Source: Fluviibacter sp039805865 (lineage in GTDB: Bacteria; Pseudomonadota; Gammaproteobacteria; Burkholderiales; Rhodocyclaceae). From it: a stretch of DNA of 23,416 nucleotides. The notes beneath the pieces are model-generated. The model searched no databases. It saw nothing but the letters and a program-made list of their open reading frames with translations, and had not been told where the DNA came from. This document shows, piece by piece, positions 8,437 to 16,301 of this stretch. A program made the translations under genes and the position numbers. Numbering within the stretch: position 1 is the stretch's first letter; every line of letters starts with the position of its first letter. The DNA lies in the NCBI GenBank assembly GCA_039805865.1, contig JBDLTI010000027.1, forward strand, positions 1 to 23,416. Direction: 5' to 3'.

Positions 8437-9152
8437 AAATTGCATTAATTACAGGCGGTTCGGGGGGGATCGGTGCTGCAATCGCCGAAACACTTGCACA
8501 AGCTCGCCTACATGTCATTGTTCATGCCAATAAGAATCTCGAACAAGCTAATTTAATCGTTAATCGCATTCGCGAGAATGGTGGGTCAGCTGAAGCAGTT
8601 TGCTTCGATCTGTTGGATCAAAGCGCTGTACAAGCATTCATTGATGGCCAGCTTGAGTGTAGTGGTATCGACATCTTGGTGAATAATGCAGGCATTCATG
8701 ATGACGCAGTCTTTCCTGGCATGTCACCAAAGCAATGGCATCAGGTCATTGACGTCAACCTCAATGGGTTCTTTAACATTACCCAGCCACTTGTTTTGCC
8801 GATGATCCGCAAGCGCTGGGGCAGGATTGTGAACGTTAGTTCTGTGTCTGGAATTACAGGCAATCGTGGTCAAGTAAATTACTCTGCGGCGAAAGGAGCT
8901 ATAAATGCCGCTACCAAAGCTTTATCGCTTGAAGTGGCTAGTAGAGGCATTACCGTTAATGCAGTGGCGCCCGGAATAATCAGCACGTCGATGACTGAAA
9001 CAGTGTTTGATTCTGAGACCATAAAGTCGTTGATTCCTATGAAACGTGCAGGTAGCGCTAACGAAGTGGCAGACCTCGTCGCATTTCTTGTCTCTGATAA
9101 GGCTTCTTATATCACCGGTCAGATCATCTCTATTAATGGTGGCATGATCTGA
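8433..9152 (+). CDS. FabG-like 3-oxoacyl-ACP reductase (SDR)
   Basis: A 239-residue classical short-chain dehydrogenase/reductase of normal FabG length. It has the cofactor loop TGGSGGIG (residues 7-14), the NNAG structural motif (84-87) and catalytic residues Asn110, Ser137, Tyr150 and Lys154 (NYSAAKG). It ends with the FabG-type YITGQIISINGGM. It should reduce the 3-ketoacyl-ACP made by the KS/CLF pair, using NAD(P)H. Its place between a dehydratase and the rest of the pigment operon marks it as the dedicated reductase of the pathway, not the housekeeping fabG. It overlaps the previous gene by ATGA and the next by TGATG. Confidence 0.9.
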   Translation: MKIALITGGSGGIGAAIAETLAQARLHVIVHANKNLEQANLIVNRIRENGGSAEAVCFDLLDQSAVQAFIDGQLECSGIDILVNNAGIHDDAVFPGMSPKQWHQVIDVNLNGFFNITQPLVLPMIRKRWGRIVNVSSVSGITGNRGQVNYSAAKGAINAATKALSLEVASRGITVNAVAPGIISTSMTETVFDSETIKSLIPMKRAGSANEVADLVAFLVSDKASYITGQIISINGGMI

Positions 9153-10408
9153 TGACGGTTCATCAGGGAGAACTGCTCCTCTTTTTCACTCTGCTTCAGC
9201 TGTCAATCATCGTTCTTGCTGGCAGAATCGGAGGCGCCGTTGCTCTTAAATTCGGGCAATCTGCGGTCGTAGGCGAAATTATCCTTGGCATACTCCTAGG
9301 ACCTTCATTGTTTGGGCTGTTGGCACCCGAATTATTTGAACTTGTTTTCCGCTCAACACCGCCGGGCCCGTTGTCTATGCTTTCTCAGATAGGCCTCATA
9401 TTCCTGATGTTTCAAATTGGCCAGGAATTCGATTTTTCTCACCTAAAAGTCACACAACATCGCAACACGATGATCACCGTTGCTTTGGCCAGCATGATCG
9501 TGCCATTCATGCTCGGTTGTGGATTCGGTTACTATGCCGCCCCCGTACTTTCACCGGACGCCAACCCGATTAGCTCTGCATTATTCATTGGCACGGCCTT
9601 CTCAATTACTGCCCTTCCGATTCTTGGAAGAATCATGATCGAGTTCGGGATCACAAAAACAGCAGTGGGCGTCATTGCTATCAGCGCTGCAGCAATTAAT
9701 GATGTTATCGGATGGGTGCTACTTGCTTTGGTCAGCGCCCTGACCTTATCGGCATTCAGCACCGAATCCCTCATCCAAATTATTGGAAGCATCGCGCTTT
9801 ACATTGCAATTTGCTGGTTAGCCATTAGACCTATGATGAAATGGATAATCCATCGACTAGGCACCACTGCAGAACCGCTTACGGGCAACGTACTCGGCGC
9901 AATGATTGTGCTGATTTTTTTATCCGCTATGACCACTTACAAGATTGGCATTTTCGCGATTTTCGGTGGTTTCATGCTGGGCGTATTAGTTCACGATGAA
10001 CAGGCATTTGTTTCAGCGTGGCGCAAAAAAGTGGGCAGCTTTGTCACTGTTTTTTTTCTACCCATTTTCTTTACTTATACCGGTCTGCGCACAAGTATTG
10101 GTAGCCTAGATACGATTGAGTTATGGGGGTGGTGTCTGCTACTCATTTTCCTTGCCACTCTAGGGAAATTTGGTGCTGCGTATTGGGCTGCCCGCATTAA
10201 CGGTTTGAGCAAGAATGAGTGCACCGTTTTAGGGGTGATGATGAATACGCGGGCCCTCATGGAGCTCATCGTCATTAATATTGGGCTTGATCTTGGTGTA
10301 ATTTCACCCACCGTGTTCACTATGCTCGTGATCATGGCTATCTTCAGCACAGTGATCACTACACCTGTTCTTCGCAGAAAACTTCCCGCGATAGGGCTCG
10401 GCACGTGA
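9152..10408 (+). CDS. CPA2-family cation/proton antiporter (Kef/NapA type)
   Basis: A 418-residue polytopic membrane protein with about 12 helices spread through its length. The N-terminal part has the GEIILGILLGPSLFG motif (near residues 42-56) typical of monovalent cation:proton antiporter-2 proteins. The C-terminal part has the VLGVMMNTRALMELIVINIG region (near 364-383), matching the family's conserved R-x-x-x-E-L segment. No TrkA-N regulatory domain follows, so this is a core transporter only. An antiporter is not part of the minimal aryl polyene pathway; overlaps with both neighbours nevertheless put it in the same operon. A role in energising or balancing proton flux around pigment export is conceivable but purely inference. 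Confidence 0.85.
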   Translation: MTVHQGELLLFFTLLQLSIIVLAGRIGGAVALKFGQSAVVGEIILGILLGPSLFGLLAPELFELVFRSTPPGPLSMLSQIGLIFLMFQIGQEFDFSHLKVTQHRNTMITVALASMIVPFMLGCGFGYYAAPVLSPDANPISSALFIGTAFSITALPILGRIMIEFGITKTAVGVIAISAAAINDVIGWVLLALVSALTLSAFSTESLIQIIGSIALYIAICWLAIRPMMKWIIHRLGTTAEPLTGNVLGAMIVLIFLSAMTTYKIGIFAIFGGFMLGVLVHDEQAFVSAWRKKVGSFVTVFFLPIFFTYTGLRTSIGSLDTIELWGWCLLLIFLATLGKFGAAYWAARINGLSKNECTVLGVMMNTRALMELIVINIGLDLGVISPTVFTMLVIMAIFSTVITTPVLRRKLPAIGLGT

Positions 10409-11217
10409 CAGAAACAAGGTCCACTCGCCAGAAACCGAATGCTGTAATCAAAGCCAGCATATTTGCTCATGGCATCGTTGGCATTGGATTAATTTTTGAC
10501 CCCGCCTCGGTGCTGCTCTGGCTGACCATATTAGCCACCAATCACGGCATTCTCACTATAGGCGGATTGCTACCTCGTTCAAAACTACTAGGTCCCAACA
10601 TTACGCACTTGCCGCAGGCTTCTATTGCAAAGCGCCAAATCGCGATCACCTTCGACGACGGGCCCGACCCGATTGTTACACCCCAAATTCTAGATATTCT
10701 TGAGCGACATCAAGCAAAGGCAACCTTCTTCTGCATCGGTTACCTAGCAGAAACGCACCCTGATCTTATACAACGCATAGTGCGCGAAGGTCACCAAGTC
10801 GAAAATCACAGTTTTAGCCACAAAGCGACCTTCGCATTCAATGGCCCTAAGGGTATTGCAAATGAAATTACACGCGCCCAACAAGCTCTGACTCAATCAA
10901 GCGGGAGAGCACCGCGTTTTTTTAGACCGATGGCCGGCATTCGAAACCCCCTGCTCGAACCAGTATTGAGCACGCATGGATTGAGATTGGTCTCATGGTC
11001 ACGCCGAGGCTTCGATACACAGTTCAGGGATCCCGACCAACTGCATCGCCGGCTAACTAAAGGATTATCTGCTGGTCAAATTCTTATGATGCACGATGGC
11101 AATGCTGCTTATTACAAGAATGGCATTACGGTCACTGTGGCATGCCTCCCCACCATTCTTCAAAGCATTTCTGATGCGGGGCTCACTACGGTAACGCTTG
11201 ATGAGAGTTTCCAATGA
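10405..11217 (+). CDS. Polysaccharide deacetylase family protein (NodB homology domain), membrane-anchored
   Basis: A 270-residue protein. The N-terminal 55 residues contain one or two hydrophobic segments (about 18-32 and 35-55), so the catalytic domain is probably anchored in the inner membrane. The NodB domain shows TFDDGP (82-87, metal/base Asp84-Asp85), HSFSH (metal His135 and His139), the FRPMAGIR variant of the RxPxG motif (173-180) and MMHDG (228-232). Carbohydrate esterases of family 4 remove N-acetyl (or, in ArnD-like members, N-formyl) groups from amino sugars. Together with the PAP2 protein next to it and the GT2 at 11902-12663, this suggests processing of a lipid-linked amino sugar. 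It starts with GTG overlapping the antiporter stop (GTGA) and ends with an ATGA overlap. Confidence 0.86.
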   Translation: MTETRSTRQKPNAVIKASIFAHGIVGIGLIFDPASVLLWLTILATNHGILTIGGLLPRSKLLGPNITHLPQASIAKRQIAITFDDGPDPIVTPQILDILERHQAKATFFCIGYLAETHPDLIQRIVREGHQVENHSFSHKATFAFNGPKGIANEITRAQQALTQSSGRAPRFFRPMAGIRNPLLEPVLSTHGLRLVSWSRRGFDTQFRDPDQLHRRLTKGLSAGQILMMHDGNAAYYKNGITVTVACLPTILQSISDAGLTTVTLDESFQ

Positions 11218-11885
11218 GTATTGGGAACTGCACCGCTACTAAGCCTACGCTGACACAGCGCATCAAACGGCTCATGCCAATTAAGGCCGTTGGCACCACT
11301 CTGTTTATTTACCTTTTTTTTCGGGGCTATTTCTGGGTGATGGAAAATCCAAATGCCACACCCATTACCGTACCCACAACAAGCATCGATGACCTGATCC
11401 CATTTTCCATTCTAGGGCTGCCTATCTACCTTTCGTTATGGGTATATGTTTCTCTAGCACCAGCCCTGCTCAATAGCTTACGGGCTTTGCTCAGTTATGG
11501 ATTATGGATCTCGCTGATGTGCGTCGCTTGTCTCATGTTTTTCTGGTTTTTTCCGACTGCCACGCCACCATTCGAAATTGACCTGCTACGCTATCCCTCA
11601 ATGGCTTTTTTGCGTGTCGACACTGGCCTTAATGCATTTCCATCATTACATGTTGCCTCTGCTGTATTCACTTCGGCATGGCTAACCATTTTGCTCCGCA
11701 AAATAAATGCGCCCGGCTATATACACGTATTAAATATCGTCTATTGCCTGCTCATCATCTGGTCAACAATGGCCGTACGACAGCACGTATTATGGGATGC
11801 AATTTCTGGTGCATTTATCGGGTTAATGTTTGCAATTATGTCTATACGTTCTATTTCACGAAAACTACCCGAAAACGACATTTAA
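11214..11885 (+). CDS. PAP2-superfamily membrane phosphatase/transferase (inositol phosphorylceramide synthase-like branch)
   Basis: A 223-residue protein with about six membrane helices. The catalytic signature is split as in the PAP2_3 branch: AFPSLHVASA (Ser144, His146) and RQHVLWDAISG (Arg189, nucleophilic His191, Asp195). The canonical first motif KxxxxxxRP is not seen, as expected for this branch. Substrates of the superfamily include lipid phosphates and diphosphates; some members swap head groups on phospholipids. As the last gene of the pigment operon, after a NodB-type deacetylase, it could dephosphorylate a polyprenyl-linked intermediate or attach a head group to the pigment lipid (inference). 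The stop lies 16 bases from the convergent GT2 stop, with no clear hairpin terminator between. Confidence 0.83.
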   Translation: MSIGNCTATKPTLTQRIKRLMPIKAVGTTLFIYLFFRGYFWVMENPNATPITVPTTSIDDLIPFSILGLPIYLSLWVYVSLAPALLNSLRALLSYGLWISLMCVACLMFFWFFPTATPPFEIDLLRYPSMAFLRVDTGLNAFPSLHVASAVFTSAWLTILLRKINAPGYIHVLNIVYCLLIIWSTMAVRQHVLWDAISGAFIGLMFAIMSIRSISRKLPENDI

Positions 11886-11901
11886 TATGATGTAGTAACT
11901 G

Positions 11902-12663
11902 TTACCTCGAGGACCAATATTTTCTATAGGCAATTACTGGTAACCTCAAGAACATACCGATCACCAATCTTGTATGCATCCAGGTAAGCAGCTTGTTATC
12001 TCGGAAGTAATGAAAGTGTGAAACCCCACCTTCAGCCTTTGAAAAATAGCGGACCGGTGCCACGACATTAATTGGTCGCACGCCAGCCCAGCATAGTCTG
12101 ACTGCCGCTTCGGGATCAAAATCAAAGCGACGCATCCATCTCGAATTTTCCATAATGCTGCACAGAGGTTCAATCGGATAAACCCGAAACCCGAACAAGG
12201 AGTCTCCGATACCCATCCAAAAAGTTTCAAGGTTTGCCCACCAATTAGAGATTTTTCGCCCTTTCACCCTAAGGCTCGGTGCTTCACTCCCAAAATCCGG
12301 CACTCCCAAAACCATAGCCCCAGGGCTGGCTTCTGATAACGCCATAAATTCTGGGATTTTGTATGCCGGATGCTGACCATCCGAATCCATCGTCAGTACA
12401 TTCGTAAACCCGGCCTGTTGAGCAAGCTTTATACCTTCAAGAACTGCAGCGCCTTTGCCAGAGTTCACAGGCAATGCAACTACCTTTAGCCCGGACTCTG
12501 AAAGCGCCAACTCCTCTAAAAGTTCCTTACTGCCATCATTACTGCCATCAACAACAACCCATACTGGCGACCAATACTGAAGCGCTTCCAGCACCGTATT
12601 TTTTACCTTCATCCCCGGGTTAAAGCTTGGAATGAGCACTAAATGAGTATTGGATGAATTCAT
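11902..12663 (-). CDS. Family 2 glycosyltransferase (dolichol-phosphate mannosyltransferase-like)
   Basis: A 253-residue GT-A enzyme with VVVDGSNDGS (residues 36-45) for nucleotide-sugar binding and the metal-binding MDSDGQHP (92-99, DxD-type). The C-terminal end carries one hydrophobic stretch (LVIGMFLRLPVIAY) that may dock on the membrane, but no multi-helix tail. Proteins of this look transfer a sugar from a nucleotide donor to a polyprenyl phosphate or another lipid. The start is the ATG at 12663, because it forms an ATGA overlap with the acyltransferase stop; the frame is open upstream to 12744 but would then run into the acyltransferase. GT2 enzymes are recurrent in aryl polyene clusters. 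The donor sugar and acceptor cannot be read from the sequence. Confidence 0.86.
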   Translation of the reverse strand: MNSSNTHLVLIPSFNPGMKVKNTVLEALQYWSPVWVVVDGSNDGSKELLEELALSESGLKVVALPVNSGKGAAVLEGIKLAQQAGFTNVLTMDSDGQHPAYKIPEFMALSEASPGAMVLGVPDFGSEAPSLRVKGRKISNWWANLETFWMGIGDSLFGFRVYPIEPLCSIMENSRWMRRFDFDPEAAVRLCWAGVRPINVVAPVRYFSKAEGGVSHFHYFRDNKLLTWMHTRLVIGMFLRLPVIAYRKYWSSR

Positions 12664-13409
12664 AATTGTTGCTGGTTGAAGTAGGACTCGAGTTCCTTGG
12701 TTAATGCGCTGTAATCGTTGGAGGGCATAAATATGTCGCCACACGTCAGCGAAATGGTAATCGGCAAACTCGGCAGCGCGTTTAATCTCCGGCGTTTCCC
12801 CAAAAATGGTTGGTCATAACGCAAGAAAAAGGTTCTGATAGGGATATTCAAACGAGATGCCAACAATGCCGGGCTTTGATTAATACAAATGGGGCTGTCA
12901 TCTGGTGTGCGCGTTCCTTCTGGGAAAAGAAGTAAATTTGCATCTTCACCAACCGCTTCTTTTGCATAGGCCAGCAAACTAAATGGATCTGCATTTCGTA
13001 TAAAGCCTGCGAGCTTCGCTGCTGCGCCAAACAATGGGTTATCCAGAAGCGAAGCTTTCATGACACAGATGGTATTAGGCACTTTAGCCAGAAAAATGAC
13101 CGCATCAAGCAACGATGGGTGGTTTGCAATGAGAATGCTCGTGCCCTTTACATTCCGCTCTGACTCAAGGTTTAGTTTGAAACGACATCCACAAAACAAT
13201 GTTAGAAACAGCAAGTAGAACGACAGCCCAAGACGAATAACCAATCGACCAAAATAATGGCCCGTGCGCTTGGGCAGAACTGTGTAAAAAAACAACGCAA
13301 ATGGCAACCAGACGGCGCATAAAACAGCCAGTGCTGCAAACCCGAGGAATAGTGCCACGGGTGCATAAAGCAGCCAGAACGTTTTAATCAAGCTTTGCAA
13401 AACAACCAC
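12660..13409 (-). CDS. PlsC-type 1-acylglycerol-3-phosphate acyltransferase family protein
   Basis: About 249 residues. It has the acyltransferase HX4D motif in ANHPSLLD (His97, Asp102 from the chosen start), the FPEGT motif (162-166), and an N-terminal hydrophobic region (about residues 10-45 and 55-73). It is thus a membrane-associated lysophospholipid-acyltransferase-like enzyme. The start is uncertain: no ATG fits. I use GTG at 13409, which overlaps the chorismatase by 26 bases; TTG at 13400 or 13391 (an 8-base overlap) are alternatives, and the frame is open to an ATG at 13520 that would overlap the chorismatase by about 137 bases. In xanthomonadin/aryl polyene clusters such acyltransferases are thought to esterify the pigment to a glycerol- or sugar-containing lipid; the acceptor here is unknown. 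Confidence 0.82.
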   Translation of the reverse strand: MVVLQSLIKTFWLLYAPVALFLGFAALAVLCAVWLPFALFFYTVLPKRTGHYFGRLVIRLGLSFYLLFLTLFCGCRFKLNLESERNVKGTSILIANHPSLLDAVIFLAKVPNTICVMKASLLDNPLFGAAAKLAGFIRNADPFSLLAYAKEAVGEDANLLLFPEGTRTPDDSPICINQSPALLASRLNIPIRTFFLRYDQPFLGKRRRLNALPSLPITISLTCGDIFMPSNDYSALTKELESYFNQQQL

Positions 13410-14403
13410 TTGCTTCAATCTCAACCAACAGATCACTACGGCATATGTCTCCAAGGACATAATGCACATTGGGTGCCTTGGCCACATCACGGAAAAACTC
13501 AGAAAAACCTTTTGCCACATTCACATAATCACACGCGTTTCTTACGTACACGCGATATAGCATTTCATGCATCGGAATGGTTTGCGCTTCTAATTTCTCT
13601 GCTTCAATAACCACTAATGCTATGTTTTGAAGCGACGTTAGTGTCTGCGCGTATGAATCGTTAACATGAACCGTCTCATGCCCAACAATGCTGGCAGTCC
13701 CTGACACCAGTAATAAGCTAGATCCATCTAGATGAACCAGCCCTGCCCTAGAAAACGAAGGGCTTCTGGGGCCATACTGCTCAGGATATTTATATGCGCT
13801 GACTTGGCGTGGGTTTTCAATCAACTGGGCCGGATCGGTCCCTGCAAGAAACACGATGGAAAGCCCACCTTCTCGAATACCAATAGCAGACGCTGCTGGC
13901 ATACCTGCTGCAAGAAGATCACTCGCTGAGTCAAAAGCCCTTTGCCGACCTTTATTAAACAACCGGTAACGCTCAACGCCATCCAAAGGTTCGTTGATAT
14001 CTGCAAAGTAATTCCATAAGCGCCATACGTGCCTATTGCCTAACGATCTGACAAAATCCAGCGCCTCAATGTAGGCACGGTATGTTAAGTCTTCTAGGTT
14101 CTCACCAGGGGGCTCAGGCAAGCACACGTAACCAAATACCGTTGCGTCTTTCTCTACATACCTGACATTACCAACCTGGCTGAACTTAGCCTCGTCACCG
14201 CACAACCAGATTTCAAAACCCGTGTCAGACGGCGCTCCCAAAACCGGCATTTCAAGCGCCATGATTCCATCTGAAACATCGGCTGAAGGAGTTTCTCTAG
14301 AAAAACGAAACCCTGCAGCCGTCACATCTCGAACAACTTCTGCAGACGTACACCATGAAATTTTCACAGGCATACCAACGGCTTCGGCTTCAAACGACGT
14401 CAT
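13384..14403 (-). CDS. FkbO/Hyg5/XanB2-family chorismatase (hydroxybenzoate-forming)
   Basis: A 339-residue protein with the hallmarks of chorismatases: RLWNYFADIN (residues 128-137), the RYRLFNKGRQRAF substrate-binding stretch (145-157), PAASAIG (169-175), NPRQVSAYKYP (197-207), YGPRSPSFSRA (210-220), SGTASIVGHETVH (234-246) and the C-terminal VEIEA (327-331), which supplies the acidic residue expected at the active site. The family hydrolyses or eliminates chorismate; XanB2 of Xanthomonas gives 3- and 4-hydroxybenzoate, the former being the precursor of xanthomonadin. This is the best evidence that the pigment made here starts from a hydroxybenzoate. I prefer the ATG at 14403, four bases after the halogenase-like stop, over the TTG at 14421, which overlaps that stop. 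Product specificity (3-HBA, 4-HBA or a dihydrodiol) cannot be decided by eye. Confidence 0.9.
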   Translation of the reverse strand: MTSFEAEAVGMPVKISWCTSAEVVRDVTAAGFRFSRETPSADVSDGIMALEMPVLGAPSDTGFEIWLCGDEAKFSQVGNVRYVEKDATVFGYVCLPEPPGENLEDLTYRAYIEALDFVRSLGNRHVWRLWNYFADINEPLDGVERYRLFNKGRQRAFDSASDLLAAGMPAASAIGIREGGLSIVFLAGTDPAQLIENPRQVSAYKYPEQYGPRSPSFSRAGLVHLDGSSLLLVSGTASIVGHETVHVNDSYAQTLTSLQNIALVVIEAEKLEAQTIPMHEMLYRVYVRNACDYVNVAKGFSEFFRDVAKAPNVHYVLGDICRSDLLVEIEASGCFAKLD

Positions 14404-14407
14404 CCGT

Positions 14408-15706
14408 TTAGATTGTTTCAATTACGGGCCGAATATTCACTTTTCGGCGTTTCCACGCAATGACCGTGCGCTTTAAATTCGCCAGTGATGCTGTGTAGTA
14501 GATGCACTTAAAAAGGAAGATCGACTTCCAAATCGGTGTGTTCCCAAAGATGTCCCCGGCTAAAACTGAAAGAATGGCCTCTTTGATACGGAAGATATTC
14601 CGGGGATTCATGAACAAATCCCGCAACGTAGGGTTCGTTACCCGGTAAATAAACCAGGAAAACTCTTTAGGGCCATGCCTCATAGCCTTATCAAACTTAG
14701 CCAATGCCTTTGTGGACATGGCAGGGTTGCTAAGACACGTATGAATAGCCTCTGCACCGATGACACCGCTATTCATCGCGAGCAAAACCCCTGAAGAGAA
14801 TACAGGGTCAATAAATGCATAGGCGTCACCGAGCATCACATAGTTTTTACCATAACATCGGTCAGCGACATAAGAAAAATTCCCGGTAGCTTCGGCTTCA
14901 GACACCATGGTTGCGCTAACCATCTTGGCTTGAAGCAGCGGACACATAGCAATGCCATCTAATAGGAACTGCTCAAGGGTGCGCTCACCCTTGGTTTTCA
15001 TAAAATACGGCCAGGTAACCATGCCTATGCTGGTCGTGCCATCTGCTAAGGGAATAAACCAGAACCAGCCATGATCAAACCAGAAGATGGCGATGTTACC
15101 CTCGTCAGCGCCTTCATTTCTCATGACGCCAGTAAAGTGCGCATAAAGTGCCGAGCTATTATGCTTTGGATTCTTGTGCTTAATTTGTAACTTATTCGCA
15201 AGCAGCGTATCGCGACCCGAAGCGTCAACGACAAACTTGGCCTGCCATTTCTCTTTTCGGCCATCAGCGTGTTCGGCCTCTACCTCTGCGCAACCTCCCT
15301 CATTGAGATTGACCGCTTTCACACGGCAATCTTCGATAACATCAACGCCTTTGGCTGCTGCATTACGGATCAATATTTCATCAAACTCAGAGCGGCGCAC
15401 CTGAAATGCACTAGGCATGGATTTATCCCATGCATCGGCAAAATAAAACCGTTGTTGATGGTCATGCCAAGGTGAATTGAATTCAGCAGCATTTTTCACC
15501 ATGCCAACTTGTGTCACTTGCTCTGTAACACCCAGCAAATCGAAAATCGGCAGATTAGCGGGCAGCAGCGACTCGCCTATATGAAAGCGTGGGTGACGCG
15601 ACTTTTCAACCAAGGTCACCTTGTAGCCTTTTTGTGCTAACAAAGGTGCAACGGTTGAGCCCGCAGGCCCACCGCCAATAACTAAAACATCACAAAAGTT
15701 CGACAT
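14408..15706 (-). CDS. FAD-dependent halogenase-like oxidoreductase of pigment cluster
   Basis: A 432-residue flavoprotein. It has an N-terminal FAD-binding GGGPAGS (residues 11-17), the GESLLP element (44-49), VDASGRD (160-166) and the second flavin motif MLGDAYAFIDP (291-301). Two features point to halogenases rather than monooxygenases: a WFWFIP sequence (214-219), which fits the WxWxIP motif, and Lys71 in GMVKNAAEF, at the position of the catalytic Lys of flavin-dependent halogenases when matched by eye. The xanthomonadin pathway, whose products are brominated aryl polyenes, has a comparable gene. The enzyme may halogenate the aryl ring or starter. A reductive or hydroxylating role (geranylgeranyl-reductase-like enzymes share several motifs) remains possible. 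It is the first gene of the minus-strand operon; the 52-base gap upstream shows a TTGACG but no convincing -10 box. Confidence 0.85.
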   Translation of the reverse strand: MSNFCDVLVIGGGPAGSTVAPLLAQKGYKVTLVEKSRHPRFHIGESLLPANLPIFDLLGVTEQVTQVGMVKNAAEFNSPWHDHQQRFYFADAWDKSMPSAFQVRRSEFDEILIRNAAAKGVDVIEDCRVKAVNLNEGGCAEVEAEHADGRKEKWQAKFVVDASGRDTLLANKLQIKHKNPKHNSSALYAHFTGVMRNEGADEGNIAIFWFDHGWFWFIPLADGTTSIGMVTWPYFMKTKGERTLEQFLLDGIAMCPLLQAKMVSATMVSEAEATGNFSYVADRCYGKNYVMLGDAYAFIDPVFSSGVLLAMNSGVIGAEAIHTCLSNPAMSTKALAKFDKAMRHGPKEFSWFIYRVTNPTLRDLFMNPRNIFRIKEAILSVLAGDIFGNTPIWKSIFLFKCIYYTASLANLKRTVIAWKRRKVNIRPVIETI

Positions 15707-15758
15707 AGATTTTCAATATGCACCCATGGTAGCTACATCTGCGTCAAATGAAGCAAGC

Positions 15759-16301
15759 TCACTTTTTAAGATTAAGACTTGCAACGTCCGTTAACCCTTG
15801 AGAGATATTTTGCTTTGCCGCTCTTTCAACTGCCATTTGTATCCGCCCAACCGCTATTGCTGCATCACCAAAGGTTGCTGTGCCCGTCGAACTAACCACT
15901 TTTCTCAGTTCGACTTTTTTTGTTGTCAAATTAGTCAAAGACCATGTGGTTTCTAAATTAACGGTAAATGTAAGGCCGAACACTGGCTTGCTTAATGAAG
16001 TAATTGATACAGCAAGTAGGTAATTTGCATCACCAACCTGGATGACTTTATTGAACAATTCAGTATTTGATATAGCTTGTTCAATCGCCGCCTTCAGATC
16101 GGCATCAGAAATATTGGTGCCTTCCATAGCTCCAGTTTCTGAACCGCCGGCAGTTTTTACTTGAACTGTGGCGTTGAACTTTTGACCCAAAACCAAATCG
16201 CTAGGTGTCATTTCATCTTTATTTGCTGGTGAAGCACAACCAACCAGATTTACTAGAAGGGCGCCAGCTAAAACCAGCTGTAAAACTTTTCTGTATTTCA
16301 T
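15759..16301 (-). CDS. Small putative lipoprotein, unrecognised family
   Basis: A 180-residue protein with a lipoprotein signal peptide ending in the lipobox LVGC (Cys22), followed by Ala, consistent with outer-membrane sorting. The mature part has a Gly/Thr-rich segment (AGGSETGAMEGTNIS), a helical stretch DADLKAAIEQAISNTELF, and a beta-rich remainder with LTFTVNLETTWSLTN. The alternating pattern looks like a compact alpha/beta domain. I do not recognise a named family. It is the last of three consecutive lipoprotein genes on this strand and overlaps the preceding stop by one base. Whether these belong functionally to the pigment operon, which begins 52 bases further on, is open. Confidence 0.75.
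   Translation of the reverse strand: MKYRKVLQLVLAGALLVNLVGCASPANKDEMTPSDLVLGQKFNATVQVKTAGGSETGAMEGTNISDADLKAAIEQAISNTELFNKVIQVGDANYLLAVSITSLSKPVFGLTFTVNLETTWSLTNLTTKKVELRKVVSSTGTATFGDAAIAVGRIQMAVERAAKQNISQGLTDVASLNLKK

Noticed and set aside
11895..11905. GTAACTGTTAC palindrome between the convergent operons, with a similar string near 17951 in a lipoprotein gene
   Set aside because: Two occurrences of an 11-base string, one of them inside a coding region, are within chance; there is no T-run or GC-rich stem to support a terminator.
12664..12744. Upstream extension of the GT2 frame to an ATG at 12744
   Set aside because: The extra 27 residues overlap the acyltransferase C-terminus and lack family character. 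The ATG at 12663 forms an ATGA overlap and directly precedes the first GT-A strand.
13410..13520. Upstream extension of the PlsC-like frame to an ATG at 13520
   Set aside because: It overlaps the chorismatase C-terminal coding region by about 137 bases, and the added residues look like an out-of-frame translation of it.
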